From positions 44,314-108,313 of the forward strand of contig JAUYAK010000018.1 of assembly GCA_030693515.1 (NCBI GenBank): a DNA stretch of 64,000 bases, written 5' to 3'. The position numbers and the translations under genes are program-made. The stretch's first letter is position 1, and each line of letters starts with the position of its first letter. Below are positions 62,168 through 64,000 of the stretch, piece after piece. This DNA is from Opitutaceae bacterium. GTDB taxonomy: Bacteria > Verrucomicrobiota > Verrucomicrobiia > Opitutales > Opitutaceae. The notes beneath the pieces are model-generated. The model saw only the letters and a program-made list of their open reading frames with translations, was not told the DNA's origin and did no database searches.

Positions 62168-62205
62168 CCTAGTAGCGCGGCGGCGAGTTTTGGTGAAATT
62201 GCGTC
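62168..62205 (-). promoter_or_regulatory. Copy 2 of the shared 38-bp upstream element
   Basis: Matches 9476-9513 at 30 of 38 positions without gaps and lies 101 bp upstream of the cupin start in the same relative orientation. Candidate common operator or promoter part of the receptor C operon and the region 8 operon. Confidence 0.4.
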
Positions 62206-62264
62206 GGAGGGCGCGATCTGTCCGTCGGCCGCCACGAAGGGTTACATCCCGCGTTCGAGGTCAA

Positions 62265-62412
62265 TAGGGGGAGGGCCATTTCGCGCATGAGAACCGGGCC
62301 GGCATGGCGGATGGCGATGACGTGGCGGATGGCTAGTTCGAGGTCGGCGACGGCGAAGATGCTGCCTTCGGTTTCTCCGCGGTAGCGGTCGACACTGTGG
62401 GAGCGACTGAGG
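62265..62412 (-). pseudogene. Possible coding remnant of unknown family
   Basis: An open stretch on the minus strand with GC-rich third codon positions reads DDPLSRSHSVDRYRGETEG, then SIFAVADLELAIRHVIAIRH and AGPVLMREMALPLL. The frame enters from inside the 3' end of the reverse transcriptase gene, has no start codon there and then runs into low-information sequence. I do not recognise the family. It may be the tail of a gene interrupted when the reverse transcriptase DNA arrived. Confidence 0.3.
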
Positions 62413-62422
62413 GGATCATCGG

Positions 62423-63910
62423 TCAGAAGCGCACGAATTCGAAATTGGCCTTCTTTAGGTCGGCTAGAAAGTCTTGGCCGTTGCTTCGGAGTTCTGCTTC
62501 AGACCAAACCTGATAAATCAGGAGCCAGAAAGCGTCTTGCTCCCGCGAATCGAGACCCTTGAGATTGTCAGCACGGTTGGTGACTGCGTTGCGGATTTTG
62601 TTCAGGTTTTGGCGAACCGAATATTCCAGCAGGAGGACGTCGCAAACGCAGTCGTCGATGTTGACGATCTTCCGAAGCTCAGCCTCCGACTGTGGGAGCG
62701 AGACGTTATGCTTGATGGCAAGATGGAGGGCGTGGGCAATCGCGTCTGGATAGACGCGCCGAATGCCGATCCCCATCAGTTCGCTGGCAAACTGAGCAGC
62801 CGCAGCGTCTAAGCCCGAGTGGTTATGTCTATCAAAGACATGCTCTCCCAAAAGCGGGGCGAGATAGGGATAGGAAAGTGCGAGGTTGGTCGCCTCCAGT
62901 GTGAACAATCGCTTGGCGCGGTCGTTCAGGCGCGGCGGGACCATCTTAATGGCGTAGTTGAGAACAGCCGAGGTCCCTGACTGTTGGGCGAGGTGGAGCG
63001 CGAGATCGAGAAAGCTCCGAACCGTGGAGAATCGTATTTCGCCATCCGGAAACAGGAACGCATTCAACTCCCGCACCCAGTATTCCGTCTGTGGTAGGGG
63101 CAAAGGAAGGATGCGGGTTTTCTTTTCGTTGAGCGCGAGTTCGAACTCGCGCAAGGCAAGTCCAAGGTCGCGCACGAAGTTCTCGGCCTCCTCGTGGCTG
63201 CGGGCGTAGAATCGATAGTCATCAATGTGCCTATGGAGGCGGAGGTAACCTTTCTTGATGAGGACCGCGTCCACGGACGTCAGGATGATCTCAGAAACGA
63301 TATTGGATGAGTGTGGCCCGATGAGAAGGCCGTTGGTCTGGAGATCGCGCAGCGCCTGAGTGGCTTTATCGAGCACGTTGCCTGCGAGAGCGAAGTCCCC
63401 ACGGGAGGTTTTGGCTTTCCTTCTCCCATGCAATGCCCACGGGATTGAATGAGTGTAGATGCTCGGAAAGCAGGTCGAAATATCGGCATGAACGACCAGT
63501 CGGGTGCCGGTGAGGAATCCGAGATCCTGCTCCTCGATTTCGAATCGCTCCGCTCCCTTGTAGCTCATCTCGAACACCCGGTCGCCTCCAGTCTGGCGCA
63601 CGAAGATGCGGCTGACCGGTTGCGTCGGCTTAGCGCAGTGGACCTTGATTTTGTCCCAACAGCGGAAAATCGCGAGGCACTGTGCAGCGTAGCTTTGCGG
63701 ATGAGGAATGCCCATTTGCCGGGGTATGTTTACGTCGCGCATCGCTTGGTAGCGCACGTGCCCCCGAGTTTGCTTCGCGATCAATTTACTTAGCTTCTTT
63801 CCGTCCTGTTCTGTCCTGATCTTCCGCAATGATTTCGGGACAAGAGCTGCAAGCCCTTCAGACGAGAAACACGGTGGAATTTTTTCGGCTAAGAGCCCGT
63901 GATCGAGCAA
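62423..63910 (-). CDS. Reverse transcriptase (RNA-directed DNA polymerase), stand-alone, defence-like type
   Basis: 495 residues from TTG at 63908-63910. Reverse transcriptase blocks in order: RDVNIPRQMGIPHPQSYAAQ (59-78), VVHADISTCFPSIYTHSIPW (139-158, catalytic Asp143), TNGLLIGPHSSNIVSEIILT (192-211), the polymerase box LHRHIDDYRFYARS (225-238, Asp230 and Asp231, with His where Tyr or Phe is usual before the x-DD), and LNEKKTRILPLPLP. There is no group II intron maturase or endonuclease domain, and no msr/msd structure was recognised. This fits the stand-alone RTs linked to phage defence (Abi/UG groups); the exact group is not assigned. The frame stays open upstream to base 64000 without an ATG, so the true start may lie outside the window. 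G+C is clearly lower than in neighbouring genes, a sign of transfer. Confidence 0.85.
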   Translation of the reverse strand: MLDHGLLAEKIPPCFSSEGLAALVPKSLRKIRTEQDGKKLSKLIAKQTRGHVRYQAMRDVNIPRQMGIPHPQSYAAQCLAIFRCWDKIKVHCAKPTQPVSRIFVRQTGGDRVFEMSYKGAERFEIEEQDLGFLTGTRLVVHADISTCFPSIYTHSIPWALHGRRKAKTSRGDFALAGNVLDKATQALRDLQTNGLLIGPHSSNIVSEIILTSVDAVLIKKGYLRLHRHIDDYRFYARSHEEAENFVRDLGLALREFELALNEKKTRILPLPLPQTEYWVRELNAFLFPDGEIRFSTVRSFLDLALHLAQQSGTSAVLNYAIKMVPPRLNDRAKRLFTLEATNLALSYPYLAPLLGEHVFDRHNHSGLDAAAAQFASELMGIGIRRVYPDAIAHALHLAIKHNVSLPQSEAELRKIVNIDDCVCDVLLLEYSVRQNLNKIRNAVTNRADNLKGLDSREQDAFWLLIYQVWSEAELRSNGQDFLADLKKANFEFVRF

Positions 63911-64000
63911 CCTGAGATTGCCTCGATTTAGTGGACATAGACATCCGCGTTGACGGGTAGCTGTTTGGTCGCTTCCGAGGACAGGAGCCGAAGAGCTTGC

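Larger units (their letters stand above)
62067..62422. other. 356-bp gap: promoter of the cupin operon and a probable coding remnant
   Basis: Between the cupin start and the reverse transcriptase stop. It holds the second copy of the 38-bp element (62168-62205). Read on the minus strand, about 62265-62412 encodes a stretch with normal codon use (VDRYRGETEGSIFAVADLEL, then IRHVIAIRHAG) without a start codon, which looks like a fragment of a lost gene of unknown family. A second frame near 62160-62240 reads DAISPKLAAALLGG. No intact gene is seen. Confidence 0.4.

Noticed and set aside
62423..64000. Group II intron or retron interpretation of the reverse transcriptase
   Set aside because: No maturase or endonuclease domain follows the RT part, no intron domain V-like hairpin was seen in the 350 bp downstream, and no msr/msd-like inverted repeats were recognised; a retron RNA beyond base 64000 cannot be excluded.

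Overview
The window looks like a high-GC chromosome segment from the PVC superphylum, most likely a Verrucomicrobiota member of the Opitutaceae type. The evidence is nine large TonB-dependent receptors without any SusD partner, four sulfatases, and Planctomycetes/Verrucomicrobia signature families (DUF1501, DUF1549/DUF1553, PSCyt-type cytochrome, PVC-type haem-binding propeller, DUF1080, DUF1593). I count 33 protein genes; 32 are on the minus strand and only an AraC regulator at 42159-43103 is on plus. I see no rRNA, tRNA or CRISPR.

Layout by coordinate; transcription of all but one gene runs right to left. (1) 1-9335: an edge-truncated receptor, a sulfatase and two tandem paralogous receptors. 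(2) 9685-18024: DUF1501, DUF1549/DUF1553, a dihaem-type cytochrome with leucine-rich repeats, and a receptor, preceded by an IclR regulator (18129-18836) with a perfect inverted-repeat operator candidate between them. (3) 18886-27803: DUF1080, a polysaccharide-lyase-like protein, DUF1593, a sulfatase, an alginate-lyase-family protein and a receptor. (4) 27864-42078: a receptor, a GPH-family sugar symporter, a sulfatase, a siderophore-type receptor, a heparinase II/III-like lyase and a receptor. (5) 42159-43103: the AraC regulator, divergent from the last receptor. (6) 43237-51444: a receptor, a sulfatase and a PVC haem-binding propeller protein. (7) 51564-52220: a VapBC toxin-antitoxin pair. 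(8) 52327-62066: DUF1080, a 1690-residue ThuA/SGNH/propeller/cupredoxin fusion, a Gfo/Idh/MocA oxidoreductase, a TIM-barrel isomerase/epimerase and a ManA-like cupin. (9) 62423 to the right edge: a reverse transcriptase of the stand-alone, defence-like type in visibly lower-GC DNA.

Inferred biology: regions 1-6 fit a compound polysaccharide-utilisation area for sulfated, uronate-rich glycans. Sulfatases strip sulfate, lyases cleave uronate linkages, receptors import oligosaccharides through the outer membrane and the GPH symporter carries products across the inner membrane. Region 8 resembles gene sets that handle glycosides through 3-keto intermediates (an NAD-type oxidoreductase, a DUF1080 hydrolase and a TIM-barrel isomerase or lyase). 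The substrates are not proven by the sequence.

Most notable are the haem-less propeller fusion ending in an intact type-1 copper site; paired palindromes (REPIN-like) and another inverted repeat in three successive gaps of region 8; a 55-bp vestige of a cytochrome c'-type haem site between DUF1080 and IclR; a perfect palindrome covering the vapB start codon; a lyase whose expected catalytic His is Gln; and the reverse transcriptase whose frame stays open through the window edge.
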